Source: Sphingobacterium sp. UGAL515B_05 (GTDB lineage: Bacteria; Bacteroidota; Bacteroidia; Sphingobacteriales; Sphingobacteriaceae). Taken from it: a stretch of 64,000 nucleotides of DNA. Positions within the stretch are counted from its first letter, which is position 1; each line of letters starts with the position of its first letter. A program made the translations under genes and the position numbers. The notes under the pieces are model-generated. The model made no database searches and was not told where the DNA came from. It was given only the letters and a program-made list of their open reading frames with translations. Where the stretch lies: positions 2,418,001 to 2,482,000 of the forward strand of contig NZ_CP109907.1 in the NCBI RefSeq assembly GCF_033097525.1, in the 5' to 3' direction. Below, piece by piece: positions 45,417 through 54,853 of the stretch.

Positions 45417-46605
45417 CTATTTTTGCTTGATTTCTGTGCTGGCCTTGGGGACGACAGCCTGTACACAAAAGTCCGAATCGGCGAAGACAGCCGCCTTGTT
45501 GAATAGCTTTAGCTATAAGATAACTGGAAAAACCACTGCCGGGGATGGGACTCAGGTGAGCCTCGTCGATCACGATAATAAAATGCAGCAATTTGTAAAA
45601 ACGCAAGTTTCTAATGGGCAATTTGTTTTGGAAGGCGAACTTGCCATGGCCGGATTTTACGATATTCAGATTAAGGGTATGGAGCCCTATACATTATTTG
45701 TCGAAGGCGGAAGTGACTATGATTTAAGTGAAGATCAGGGTAAGTTTACCTTGACAACCTCTTCGCAGAACGCCAAGGATTTCATACAGTTCAATGCGAA
45801 CTACAAACAGCGGGAGCAGGAGGAAAAAAATAAAACGGCAAATAAAAGCCAACGAGTAAGGCAGCTGGAGAGTCAGTTGCCTTCGATGGCTGCAAGAAAT
45901 GATGGTTCCTATGAAAAAGCAGTAGACGAAATACAGCGCTTAAACGGCAATGCCGCATTTAATCCACGCACGCTATACGCCGATTTTATTCTCGATAGTA
46001 CCCACCGATCATCTTTGGTATTGCCTTATTTTTTTAAATACGTCTCCCTAGATCAGACGAATTATAAAAAGTTCGATGCAGCATTGCAGGGTTTTAATAC
46101 GGATCTGCAGAAGCATCCCTATTTTAAATTTGCCCGCGAAAAAGTCGATCGGGTGAAAGATTTTTATGAAAATATGCCTGTATTTCCTTCGATTACACCA
46201 ATGAATGTAGAAAGGGATACCTTAGCGCTAAAGGATATTTCAAAAGCTAAAATGCTGATTGCCGCATTTTGGAAAGCTTCCAATACCAATAGCAAGGCCG
46301 ATATTGGAATGTTACGGAAAAAAGAATCTCAGTTGAACGCTATGGGGGTAAGGGTTATCTATTTTTCGCTGGATAAGGATCTGGATAAATGGAGTAAATC
46401 AAGCAAGGACCTGGCCTTAGGTAAGCAGAGTTACTTTTTGAATTATAACGACCAGGCAACGATGGAAAATGACTTTGGTATAGATCGTACACCAAGTTAT
46501 CTCTGGATAAACCCACAGACCCTAAAAATTTTATCCTTAAGTGGTGAAGATCCAGCGATGCCACAGTTTTTAGGGAAAGTAAAGGAATTTGTTGCTAAAA
46601 ATTAA
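45403..46605 (+). CDS. DUF4369/thioredoxin-like lipoprotein lacking the CxxC motif
   Basis: A 400-residue lipoprotein ([20 protein letters not shown]). ATG 45403 is chosen because it opens this signal; it overlaps GH95 by 14 bp. Residues about 30-115 resemble DUF4369 ([34 protein letters not shown]). The C-terminal 130 residues have a TlpA/AhpC thioredoxin-like order ([50 protein letters not shown] with cis-Pro), but the WCxxC position reads WKASNTN and the mature protein contains no cysteine at all. A redox role is therefore unlikely; a binding or structural role is inferred. Confidence 0.82.
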   Translation: MKFVNYFCLISVLALGTTACTQKSESAKTAALLNSFSYKITGKTTAGDGTQVSLVDHDNKMQQFVKTQVSNGQFVLEGELAMAGFYDIQIKGMEPYTLFVEGGSDYDLSEDQGKFTLTTSSQNAKDFIQFNANYKQREQEEKNKTANKSQRVRQLESQLPSMAARNDGSYEKAVDEIQRLNGNAAFNPRTLYADFILDSTHRSSLVLPYFFKYVSLDQTNYKKFDAALQGFNTDLQKHPYFKFAREKVDRVKDFYENMPVFPSITPMNVERDTLALKDISKAKMLIAAFWKASNTNSKADIGMLRKKESQLNAMGVRVIYFSLDKDLDKWSKSSKDLALGKQSYFLNYNDQATMENDFGIDRTPSYLWINPQTLKILSLSGEDPAMPQFLGKVKEFVAKN

Positions 46606-46670
46606 CGTTTATTGTCTTAAAAAACCTTACATTTGAATTAACTGTTTAATATTTGTTATTTCAATACGTA

Positions 46671-47531
46671 ATGAAAGTTGTTCAATTTACAGTTCCGGTG
46701 GTTTACCAAGGATCTATTTGTGTGCAGGAAGACATTCTGCCTTCATTTTACAGCAATTACCACCGGCATAAGGAAATCCAGCTGACCTATATCTTAAAGG
46801 GTAGGGGAACCTTTATGATTGGCAACTTTACACATAGTTTTGAAGAGGACGAAATCTATATCGTTGACGCGGATGAACCGCATATGTTCAAGACTGGCGA
46901 GGATATAAGGGATGGCATTCATGCCATCCATATTTTTTTCGACTACGAACATTTTAAACCCTTTCTGGATTTCCCTGAATTCGATGATGTCAAGTATTTT
47001 CTGGAACACATCAACGTCAGTAAAAAATTGGATGCGGAACACTCCGTCGCGCTGAAAGAAAAGTTTGTACAGATTAACGTGAGTGCGGGCATAGATCGTC
47101 TCCTCTCTTTTGTGAAGCTGATTAATTTTCTAAGTAAAAAAGTAGAACAATGGACTTCGCTCTATACAGGCATTCCACAGAAGAAGTTTTCAGATGCCGA
47201 GGGATTGCGAATCAACGAAATATTCCAATATACCTTTCAGCATTTTGGAGACAAGATTTCTCTGGAAGACATTGCTGCGGTGGCGCACATGACGCCACAT
47301 GCCTTTTGTAAATATTTTAAGAAGCATACCCGGAAAACCTATGTAACCTTTCTCAATGAAATCCGGATAGAACGGGCCTGCAAAATGTTGATTGACGAAT
47401 CTTCGGAAAGTGTTTCTAATATCGCTTTTAAAACGGGATTTAATAATGTTGTCAATTTCAATCGGGTATTCAAAAAAATAACTAAACTTTCACCCAGTGA
47501 ATATGTACAGGAACATCGTATGCGCGACTAG
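46671..47531 (+). CDS. AraC family transcriptional regulator
   Basis: A 286-residue regulator from ATG 46671 (TTG 46653 is less likely). The N-terminal cupin-like ligand domain (YHRHKEIQLTYILKGRGTFMIG, DEIYIVDADEPHMF) precedes two helix-turn-helix motifs (ISLEDIAAVAHMTPHAFCKYFKKHT and SVSNIAFKTGFNNVVNFNRVFKKITKLSPSEY). This is the layout of sugar-sensing activators such as RhaR/RhaS. It follows the fucosidase genes by 65 bp, and probably controls them in response to fucose or a fucoside; that link is inference. Confidence 0.92.
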   Translation: MKVVQFTVPVVYQGSICVQEDILPSFYSNYHRHKEIQLTYILKGRGTFMIGNFTHSFEEDEIYIVDADEPHMFKTGEDIRDGIHAIHIFFDYEHFKPFLDFPEFDDVKYFLEHINVSKKLDAEHSVALKEKFVQINVSAGIDRLLSFVKLINFLSKKVEQWTSLYTGIPQKKFSDAEGLRINEIFQYTFQHFGDKISLEDIAAVAHMTPHAFCKYFKKHTRKTYVTFLNEIRIERACKMLIDESSESVSNIAFKTGFNNVVNFNRVFKKITKLSPSEYVQEHRMRD

Positions 47532-47747
47532 GCTGTTTGGCGGATGTTACTATGCTCTTTAATTGAATCGTCTATGGAGCTTTCCAAGCTATAGCAGTAT
47601 CCTCATCCCGTTGATTTTTGGTAGGCTCCCCTCCCCGGAAATCGGAAGAATGGTTTTGTTGACAATATCGGAGAAAGACTCGTCAATAAAATTTAAAAAT
47701 AGCAGGTGCTAAAATGGTATTTTTGAGTTCTAACGATAACCATTCCG

Positions 47748-49466
47748 ATGAATAAAAATCTATTTATTGCACTCATAGTTTTATGTATATCTGCCCTGCA
47801 GCTCCGGGCCCAATCTTCTCTTTTTAAGATCGATACGCTGCAATACCAAGGGACGGATAAGCATATTGTCAATTTGGTCATTTTGGGGGACGGTTACACC
47901 AAAGCAGAGCTGGATGATTATGCTGCCGATGCCAAGCAATTTACCAACTATTTTTTCTCGATCGAACCTTTTAAACAATACAGTAGTTTTTTTAATGTGT
48001 TTGCAATTCGTACGATCTCCGAAGAATCTGGCGCAACACACGATTGCAAAGCGGGTGACTGTGTACATGGTGAAACCGATTTGAGTAAATATCCGCCACG
48101 TTATAATAAGTTCACACGGGATCATGCTGTTCCGGTTGCTCATCCGAACACGATTTTTGGAAGCAGCTTTGACAATGGTGGTTTACATCGTTTGGTTGTA
48201 CCTCAGAAAAATGATCGAATTGAAGAGGTATTGAAGACACATACCCCCAATTATACACAGGTTGTTGTGTTGGTCAATTCCCCATTTTATGGTGGTTCAG
48301 GAGGTAAATGGGCAACTTCTACTGTTAATTTTAAGAGCAATGATATCGCGGTACACGAAATTGGACATTCTTTTGCCCAGCTTGCGGATGAGTATTGGGC
48401 TGGAAATCAATATGCTATTGAGTCTACGAACCGCTCACAGTCGGCAGATGCAGATCATGTTTCCTGGAAATACTGGCTCGGAAAAGATGGGGTAGGGATT
48501 TACTCGTATGGTGGTAAAGGTTCGCCTTCAAACTGGTTTAGACCACATGAGTATTGTAAAATGCAGTATTTGGTAGCTCCATTTTGCCCTGTCTGTCAAG
48601 AACAATTTGTGGCTTCCATCAAGAAAAAATCAAGTCCATTTATTCAAGTAAAGCCAGGGGTAGACCAGACACTTACTTTGGATAGTGTTCAGAAATTTTC
48701 GCTACGATTGGCAAAACCTTCTCCAAACACCTTTAAGTTATGCTGGTTGTTGAATGACGAGACAATTGCAACCGACATTGATTCTATTTATCTCGATCCT
48801 GGTATGTTAAACGTGGGAACAAATACATTAAAGGTAATGATTCAGGATACAACCAATTTGTTGCGCAACCCCTTGTATCTTAATTATAAGGATTCCGTTG
48901 TATGGACCTTTAATCAGAGCAAGTTGATTGATTTGGCGAAACCACAGGTAACATGGGGCGATACACTGGAAACCTGTTATGGAGGAGCTCAGGTACTTAC
49001 TGTAAAGCATCCTGTTGCCGGACTTCAATACCGATGGTATGATGCTGCCACAGGATATTGGGAAGAGACGGGCCGTAATATTTTTCTGCAGGATATTGTG
49101 GAGTCAAAAGTGTACCTCGTCCGTGGAATTTGGGATGACCGGGTCTCCGAGAAGACAAAAATTAATATCAATACACTGAGTAAAATCGATAAACCAAAGC
49201 GTATTGCCGTTAAAATCGATAAGAAAAAAAATACAGTACAGTTGACGGTAAAGGATAAAGTCGATACGCGTTATAACTACATCTGGTTGAATGAAGATGG
49301 CAGTCCGATCTATGAATGGGATGAATTCAATGGTGAGTACGTACGCCCAACAGGAGTCAATAATGTACTTACCATCAAATTAGCAAGCTCATCGAGAAAG
49401 GTATACGTCCAAAAAATCGACAAAGAAACCACCTGTAAAAGCGAAAAAACAATTGTAACTTTTTAG
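47748..49466 (+). CDS. M64 family metallopeptidase (IgA peptidase-like)
   Basis: A 572-residue secreted protease (signal peptide MNKNLFIALIVLCISALQLRAQ). The M64 domain carries VILGDGYTKAELDDYAADAKQF, FAIRTISEESGATHD and the zinc site HEIGHSFAQLADEYW (HExxH with downstream Asp-Glu). The C-terminal 250 residues form Ig-like or PKD-like beta segments (VTWGDTLETCYGGAQVL...YRWYDAATGYW) probably used for substrate or surface binding. The name comes from a Clostridium IgA protease; cleavage of IgA by this protein is not implied. A TATTTTTG at 47718-47725 may be its -7 element. Confidence 0.92.
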   Translation: MNKNLFIALIVLCISALQLRAQSSLFKIDTLQYQGTDKHIVNLVILGDGYTKAELDDYAADAKQFTNYFFSIEPFKQYSSFFNVFAIRTISEESGATHDCKAGDCVHGETDLSKYPPRYNKFTRDHAVPVAHPNTIFGSSFDNGGLHRLVVPQKNDRIEEVLKTHTPNYTQVVVLVNSPFYGGSGGKWATSTVNFKSNDIAVHEIGHSFAQLADEYWAGNQYAIESTNRSQSADADHVSWKYWLGKDGVGIYSYGGKGSPSNWFRPHEYCKMQYLVAPFCPVCQEQFVASIKKKSSPFIQVKPGVDQTLTLDSVQKFSLRLAKPSPNTFKLCWLLNDETIATDIDSIYLDPGMLNVGTNTLKVMIQDTTNLLRNPLYLNYKDSVVWTFNQSKLIDLAKPQVTWGDTLETCYGGAQVLTVKHPVAGLQYRWYDAATGYWEETGRNIFLQDIVESKVYLVRGIWDDRVSEKTKININTLSKIDKPKRIAVKIDKKKNTVQLTVKDKVDTRYNYIWLNEDGSPIYEWDEFNGEYVRPTGVNNVLTIKLASSSRKVYVQKIDKETTCKSEKTIVTF

Positions 49467-49481
49467 TTGTACGGTTGTAGT

Positions 49482-49536
49482 TAAATGATTTATAAGTTAA
49501 TTTTAGTCTGCCGGTTAATTAACTTATAATCATTTA
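49482..49536. repeat. Near-perfect inverted repeat directly before a lipoprotein start codon
   Basis: Arms at about 49482-49502 and 49517-49536 (TAAATGAT, then TATAAGTTAATT, and its complement) pair over about 20 bp with a single bulged T and a 14-nt loop containing CTGCCGG. The ATG of the next gene is 5 bp after the right arm. No T-tract follows, so it does not look like a standard terminator; a translation-control hairpin or protein-binding palindrome is possible. Confidence 0.7.
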
Positions 49537-49541
49537 TATTT

Positions 49542-50372
49542 ATGAAGAAAAAATCCAAGTCGACTTGGTGTATTTTTTCATGTGTATTCATCCTGGTTTT
49601 AGCCGCAATGCCTTCGTGCAAAAAACACGCAAAACTTCCCGATGAAAACAATGAAACAATTCATGCGGTAAAATTCAAAATCAAGGATTTTGAAGCGATT
49701 GTTACTCCCCTAAAAAAACAATCATCCAATGCAAAACGAGCTGCCCATAGTGGAGCTACATCCGAAGACCAGCTGCTGTATCATTGGACCTTTGACAACA
49801 GCAATGCCGTTCCAGAAAACGCCCTTGATGAAGCTGTTGTGATCGACTATGACAATGGAAAAAAGAACTATGATTTTTTAGGCGGCTGGCCTGCAACGGG
49901 AAAGGCCATTAGTTTCAAAGGCGGTAAGGAGATCCTGGTCAAAATTCCTGCTACAGGTATCCTATCCTTAGGCAGTTGGGTATTCGATTGCAATAGTTCG
50001 AATACGGGGCCAAGAGCACTGCTCCTGAGTTACTCGCTGGATAAGGGGAATAGTTTTTCGGAGCTCTCAGACACAATTAAATATCCGCCGAATCTGAACC
50101 AGTCAGCTAAAATCCCTGTGAGCGCATCATTGGGCAATATTTCACTCGGTAACAGTAAAGAGCTTTGGTTGAAAATCTCATTATTTGCGGGTAGCAGGGA
50201 TGGGGGAGCAGGCTACAGTCCAACGACAGGTACTTTTAAGATGGATAACCTGATGATTTATGGACAAGTAAACCCTGCGGCTTTACCCAGCAAATTTTAC
50301 TACCATGTATTCGATGCAAAATCCAAAGGCGATGGTCAAATCAGGGGTGCTAGATTCGCAGGAAGCTTTTGA
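49542..50372 (+). pseudogene. Frameshifted lipoprotein gene, N-terminal part
   Basis: The signal peptide (IFSCVFILVLAAMPSC, lipobox Cys) opens a 276-codon frame with a beta-rich region (LLYHWTFDNSNAVPENALDE, ISFKGGKEILVKIPATG, GSWVFDCNSSNTGP) resembling a discoidin/DUF5689-type or cleaved-adhesion fold. The frame ends at a TGA (50370) inside a segment that continues meaningfully in the next frame (50305-50982). Skipping one G in the GGGG run at 50343-50346 joins ...GDGQIR to VLDSQEAFDVELPNG. Either a real mutation or a sequence error. I do not recognise a named family. Confidence 0.6.
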
Positions 50373-50982
50373 TGTCGAATTGCCAAATGGAAGCTATTAC
50401 CTGAGTCTGATTGCTAAAAACTCAACATTGCCGCTGATTATGGCTGAGGCTACGGACTTTGAACACTTTTATGTTACGAATTCTTTTGCGGAACGAGCTG
50501 CGGAGCTATTTGCCGGTCGGGATACCTTTGAGGTTAAAGGGGCTACAGAACGGGTATTGAACTTAAACCGGATCTATAGCGAGGTCAAATTGACCTTTAC
50601 AGACAGCGAAGACCTGAGCGTGATCGATAGTATTCAGGTGGAGCAGCTTCATCCGGTATTTCATTATTATCCTTTTATGACGCGAAGTAGCGATCAGTTC
50701 GATAAAAGTGTGCTGACGGTTTTCCCACATTTTACAGCGGCGAATCAAAGCTTTACTTTTAATCAATTTATGGGCTATTATCGCGATAATACCGCGATTA
50801 AATATCAGTTCCGTGTTTTCAGGGAAGGTAAATTGCTGCGTACATTTGAATTGGGGAGTGAAATCCGAAATAATGTCCAAATACAGTTTAAGGGCAAATT
50901 GCTGGAGACCGCCAACGGAAATCTAGGTTTTCAGGTCGTGAAGAACGAGCATTGGGACGACAATATTGTGATAGAATACTAG
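50305..50982 (+). pseudogene. Frameshifted lipoprotein gene, C-terminal part
   Basis: A 225-codon frame beginning at an internal ATG (MYSMQNPKAM) that is an out-of-frame translation of the upstream region for about 14 codons. From LDSQEAFDVELPNGSYYLSLIAKN onward it reads as a typical Bacteroidota surface-protein beta-sandwich (FimB/Mfa2-like NGSYYLSLI, RVLNLNRIYSEVKLTFTD). It has no signal peptide of its own, which supports it being the continuation of the preceding frame. The intact protein would be about 480 residues. Confidence 0.6.
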
Positions 50983-51027
50983 TCGAAGCTTTTCATACAG
51001 CATCTAGCCTCCTACATCTATCAACAC

Positions 51028-51063
51028 AAAAAAGGTGTCCACTGCTGGACACCTTTTTCTTTT
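51028..51063. terminator. Bidirectional terminator between the lipoprotein gene and glyS
   Basis: Stem AAAAAAGGTGTCC (51028-51040) / GGACACCTTTTT (51047-51058), loop ACTGCT, with T-rich sequence on both sides, between convergent genes. Confidence 0.88.
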
Positions 51064-51076
51064 ATAGCGATTTTGA

Positions 51077-52546
51077 CTATATTAATTTTTTAAGCAGGGT
51101 ATTCCAACCAGCCAAGTCATTCAATATTTTTTCAAGATCGGCAATGGCGACACGTTCCTGTGCCATTGTATCACGGTGACGGATGGTAACGGTATTATCT
51201 TCCAGTGAATCGTAATCAACTGTGATACAGATTGGTGTTCCGATTGCGTCTTGACGGCGGTATCGTTTTCCGATTGCATCTTTTTCGTCATATTGAACGT
51301 TGTAATCCAATTTTAGCGTATTTAGGATTTCACGTGCTTTTTCTGGTAAACCATCTTTTTTGGTCAATGGTAAAATTGCAGCTTTTACCGGTGCCAATGC
51401 TGGTGGGAACTTCAATACGACACGAGAATCTTGTTTTTCTGCTGTAGAAAGATCCTCTGTTACCAGAGCGTTACATAATACAGTTAAGAAAAGACGATCC
51501 AATCCAATTGACGTTTCGATTACATAAGGAATGTAGTTTTGATTGATTTCAGGATCAAAATATTGCATTTTCTTTTTAGAAAATTCCTGATGTTGTTTCA
51601 AGTCAAAATCTGTACGCGAGTGGATACCTTCAACTTCTTTGAATCCGAATGGGAAGTTGAATTCAATATCAACTGCAGCATTTGCGTAATGCGCTAATTT
51701 ATCGTGGTCGTGGTAACGGTAGTTTGAAGGATCGAAGCCCAATGCCAAATGCCATTTCAAGCGTGTCTCTTTCCATTTGTTATACCATTCCAATTCAGTA
51801 CCCGGGCGGCAGAAAAATTGCATTTCCATTTGCTCGAATTCACGCATACGCATGATAAACTGACGTGCAATTACTTCGTTACGGAAAGCTTTACCAATTT
51901 GGGCGATACCGAAAGGAATTTTCATACGTCCTGTTTTTTGAACGTTCAGGAAGTTGACGAAAATACCTTGTGCAGTTTCGGGGCGAAGATAAACTTGATC
52001 TGCGCCATCGGCCATAGCACCCATCTGAGTTGCAAACATCAAATTGAATTGACGTACTTCAGTCCAGTTTTTGGTACCTGAAACCGGACATACGATATTG
52101 TGTTCTTCAATAATGGTTTTTAGTCCAGCTAAATCGTCTGCATTCAATGCGGTATTCAAAGCGTCTAATAATGCAGCAGCTTCTGCTGTCTTACCATCTG
52201 CTTCATAACGTGAAATTTTATCTTCGATCAATTGATCGGCACGGTAGCGTTTTTTTGAATCCTTATTGTCGATCATCGGATCATTAAATCCATCAACGTG
52301 ACCAGAGGCTTTCCATGTTGTCGGGTGCATGAAAATTGCGGCATCAATACCAACAATGTTTTCGTGCAATTGCACCATGGATTTCCACCAATAAGTCTTT
52401 AGGTTGTTTTTTAATTCCGAACCTAATTGCCCGTAATCGTAGACGGCACTTAATCCGTCATATATTTCGCTCGATTGAAATACAAAACCGTATTCCTTCG
52501 CGTGTGATACTACACTTTTGAAAAAGTCGTCTGTTTGTTTGCTCAT
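51077..52546 (-). CDS. glyS: Glycyl-tRNA synthetase, single-chain alpha2 type
   Basis: A 489-residue class II synthetase of the archaeal/eukaryotic-like homodimeric type rather than the alpha2beta2 enzyme of Escherichia coli. The ATG at 52546 (MSKQTDDFFKSVVSHAKEYGFVFQSSEIYDG) is preferred over TTG 52555. Motif 1 region near GFNDPMID, QVYLRPETAQGIFVNF and motif 2 GKAFRNEVIARQFIMRMREFEQMEMQFF are visible, with motif 3 as ETSIGLDRLFL and a C-terminal anticodon-binding domain. TATATTTG (52553-52560) may be the -7 element. Confidence 0.97.
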   Translation of the reverse strand: MSKQTDDFFKSVVSHAKEYGFVFQSSEIYDGLSAVYDYGQLGSELKNNLKTYWWKSMVQLHENIVGIDAAIFMHPTTWKASGHVDGFNDPMIDNKDSKKRYRADQLIEDKISRYEADGKTAEAAALLDALNTALNADDLAGLKTIIEEHNIVCPVSGTKNWTEVRQFNLMFATQMGAMADGADQVYLRPETAQGIFVNFLNVQKTGRMKIPFGIAQIGKAFRNEVIARQFIMRMREFEQMEMQFFCRPGTELEWYNKWKETRLKWHLALGFDPSNYRYHDHDKLAHYANAAVDIEFNFPFGFKEVEGIHSRTDFDLKQHQEFSKKKMQYFDPEINQNYIPYVIETSIGLDRLFLTVLCNALVTEDLSTAEKQDSRVVLKFPPALAPVKAAILPLTKKDGLPEKAREILNTLKLDYNVQYDEKDAIGKRYRRQDAIGTPICITVDYDSLEDNTVTIRHRDTMAQERVAIADLEKILNDLAGWNTLLKKLI

Positions 52547-52578
52547 AAGTGGCAAATATAGATATTAGTATTTAGATT

Positions 52579-53040
52579 TTAAACGCCTAAATCACGGATC
52601 TGCTGGGAAGCATTTTTGTTATCTACTTTTTTAATGATATGCTGGATAATGCCATCTGCATCAATCACAAAAGTGGTGCGTGCTGTGCCCATATACTTTT
52701 TGCCATACATGTTCTTTTCGACCCATACGCCATAGGCCTCTACAAGGCTCTTGTCTTCATCTACAAGCAGCTGAAAAGGAAGCTCATGTTTGCTGATGAA
52801 TTTTTGGTGCGATGCTTCGCCGTCCACACTTACGCCTATGATTTCAAAACCATCTTTTTTCAAAGACTGATAATTGTCTCTGAAATTACAGGCCTCCGTG
52901 GTGCAGCCCGGTGTATTGTCTTTTGGATAAAAATATAAAATAACTTTTTTCCCTTTAAAATCTGAAAGATGGACTGTTTCACCATTTTGATTTTTTGCAC
53001 TGAAATCCGGTGCTTTTTGTCCTATTTCTAGTGTTGCCAT
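52579..53040 (-). CDS. bcp: Thioredoxin-dependent thiol peroxidase (Bcp/PrxQ)
   Basis: A 153-residue peroxiredoxin. KVILYFYPKDNTPGCTTEACNFRDNY contains both the peroxidatic Cys and the resolving Cys five residues later, the PrxQ signature. It reduces hydrogen and lipid peroxides using thioredoxin. It lies 32 bp upstream of glyS and 75 bp downstream of the M23 peptidase gene on the same strand. Confidence 0.96.
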   Translation of the reverse strand: MATLEIGQKAPDFSAKNQNGETVHLSDFKGKKVILYFYPKDNTPGCTTEACNFRDNYQSLKKDGFEIIGVSVDGEASHQKFISKHELPFQLLVDEDKSLVEAYGVWVEKNMYGKKYMGTARTTFVIDADGIIQHIIKKVDNKNASQQIRDLGV

Positions 53041-53115
53041 ATTACCTTGTATTTAGTTTGATTAAGATACGATTAATCTCTTGAACCGCCTGATTTATTG
53101 CCAAAAATTAAGGGT

Positions 53116-54840
53116 CTACCTTATAAAAGAAGCTTCGTATGTCTTTAAATTCCCTTTGTTGTCTTTCACTTCGAGTTTAAACGCATGTCGGCCACTGCTT
53201 AAGTCGGGTTCGAATTCGTGCCAGATATGTCTCGTTTTAGGATCATATTTCATCAAGGCCCATTTTCCATCAATATAAGCGTCAAAAGTATCTATTCCTG
53301 AGAGATTGTCGCTGATTGTAAAGTCAATGGATTGCTGTCCACTCACATTCTTTCCGTCGGTCAGGTTACGTGCCACAATATTCGGTGCAATGGTGTCAAC
53401 AGCAACATAAAAACCGCCAAACTCGCGTACATTGGCCACGACCCAACCGTTTTCATATTTACCTCCCTGTGCTCCACCGTCGGAAGAAACAATCAAAGCC
53501 TTGTCATAAAGATTTTCAGACAAGCTGTAGTCTGGTTTGATCATGAGCTTGTAATATCCAAAGACCGGTGTATAAGCGTTGTGGATATAGTGTATTGCCG
53601 AGTAGCCTTTTGCAGGTTTTGCTCCCTGCGAATAATTGAAGTAAAGGTCGTCATACAATATATTTTTGCTCATATAAACCCGGGCATTCTCCGCTTCATA
53701 TTTGTTCTCGTCAGCATAGTGGAACATTTTTAAGCCGACCCCATTTGTGCGACTAATTGAAAGTGAAGGGTTATTCTGGACTATAAAATTCAATTCGCTC
53801 GTATTCCCTTGCACATCCTTGACAACATATTTGACGTCATGGACCTCATTGTCTTTCAATTCGATTTTTCCCAGGTTGTCCAGGTGTTTATAGATGTTGA
53901 TCGGATTGTTTGGATCTTTAAAACTTTTTTGAACGCGTACACCGGATTTTTTTAAGTAGGGGTAATCGACATAAGACTGGATCGCACGGGTCTGATCAAA
54001 AGGGATTGATTCAAACAGCACCGTACTGATGTTTTTGTTGTCCAAGAAAAGTTCGATCGAGTAGACACCATACGTAAATGAGATACCGCTACGTTTATCG
54101 ACAGTGTTAATGCCTAGCCCAAAGGTGCCATTCACAGAGATGGGGGCGTTTGTTGCTAAACTATAATTGCCTCCGCCAACAGATTTGATGGTTTGATGTC
54201 TACGGGGCGTATTTTCATCAAATAGCTCGGAGCCTAAATCATAGACCGTCATGCCGCGGATGATCGGTTTTACACCATCCGGAAAGAGCAGTCCGAACAA
54301 TTGTGGATTGAGTGGTAGCTGCGCTTTTGTATCACGGATTTCAAAATGAAGATGCGGACCTGCAGATCCACCTGTATTGCCGGAATTTGCAATAAACTCC
54401 CCTTTTTTTACAGTGACCTGGTTCGGTTTGAGGAATACATCGACATCAAAACGTTTCTGTTTGTACTGCTCATCTTTGATGATTTTAGCAAGATCCGAGT
54501 TGAAACTTTCTAGGTGCATGTATACCGAGGTATAACCATTGGGGTGATCAATATAAACGTAATTACCACCACCACCTATCTGCACCCTGACGCGGGATAC
54601 AAAACCTTCCGCCGCCGCATGCACGGGAATATTGATACGTTGTTGTGTCCGATAGTCGTCTCCGCCGTGGAAGTGCGTTGCCCGCAATTCGCCGAACGAT
54701 CCTGAAGCCTGCGGCGCTATGTCCATGGGCCGTACAAAATAATTTTGTGGATAATTACGGCTTTTGATAATATCTTGTCCCTGGCTCAAACCTGCCATAC
54801 CAGTGAGGAGAGCCAGTAATGCAATTCTTTTTTTTGTCAT
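53116..54840 (-). CDS. M23 family metallopeptidase (periplasmic LytM-like)
   Basis: A 574-residue exported protein (signal peptide MTKKRIALLALLTGMAGLSQGQ). The catalytic LytM domain is at the N-terminal third: ATHFHGGDDYR (His58 and Asp62, HxxxD), GYTSVYMHLESF and SAGPHLHFEIRD (HxH). The remaining 400 residues are beta-rich Ig-like repeats ending in GRHAFKLEVKDNKGN, likely for cell-wall or partner binding. Such proteins cleave or help cleave peptidoglycan cross-links. It starts 13 bp after the FAH-family gene. Confidence 0.92.
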   Translation of the reverse strand: MTKKRIALLALLTGMAGLSQGQDIIKSRNYPQNYFVRPMDIAPQASGSFGELRATHFHGGDDYRTQQRINIPVHAAAEGFVSRVRVQIGGGGNYVYIDHPNGYTSVYMHLESFNSDLAKIIKDEQYKQKRFDVDVFLKPNQVTVKKGEFIANSGNTGGSAGPHLHFEIRDTKAQLPLNPQLFGLLFPDGVKPIIRGMTVYDLGSELFDENTPRRHQTIKSVGGGNYSLATNAPISVNGTFGLGINTVDKRSGISFTYGVYSIELFLDNKNISTVLFESIPFDQTRAIQSYVDYPYLKKSGVRVQKSFKDPNNPINIYKHLDNLGKIELKDNEVHDVKYVVKDVQGNTSELNFIVQNNPSLSISRTNGVGLKMFHYADENKYEAENARVYMSKNILYDDLYFNYSQGAKPAKGYSAIHYIHNAYTPVFGYYKLMIKPDYSLSENLYDKALIVSSDGGAQGGKYENGWVVANVREFGGFYVAVDTIAPNIVARNLTDGKNVSGQQSIDFTISDNLSGIDTFDAYIDGKWALMKYDPKTRHIWHEFEPDLSSGRHAFKLEVKDNKGNLKTYEASFIR

Positions 54841-54853
54841 AGGATGTTGCAGC

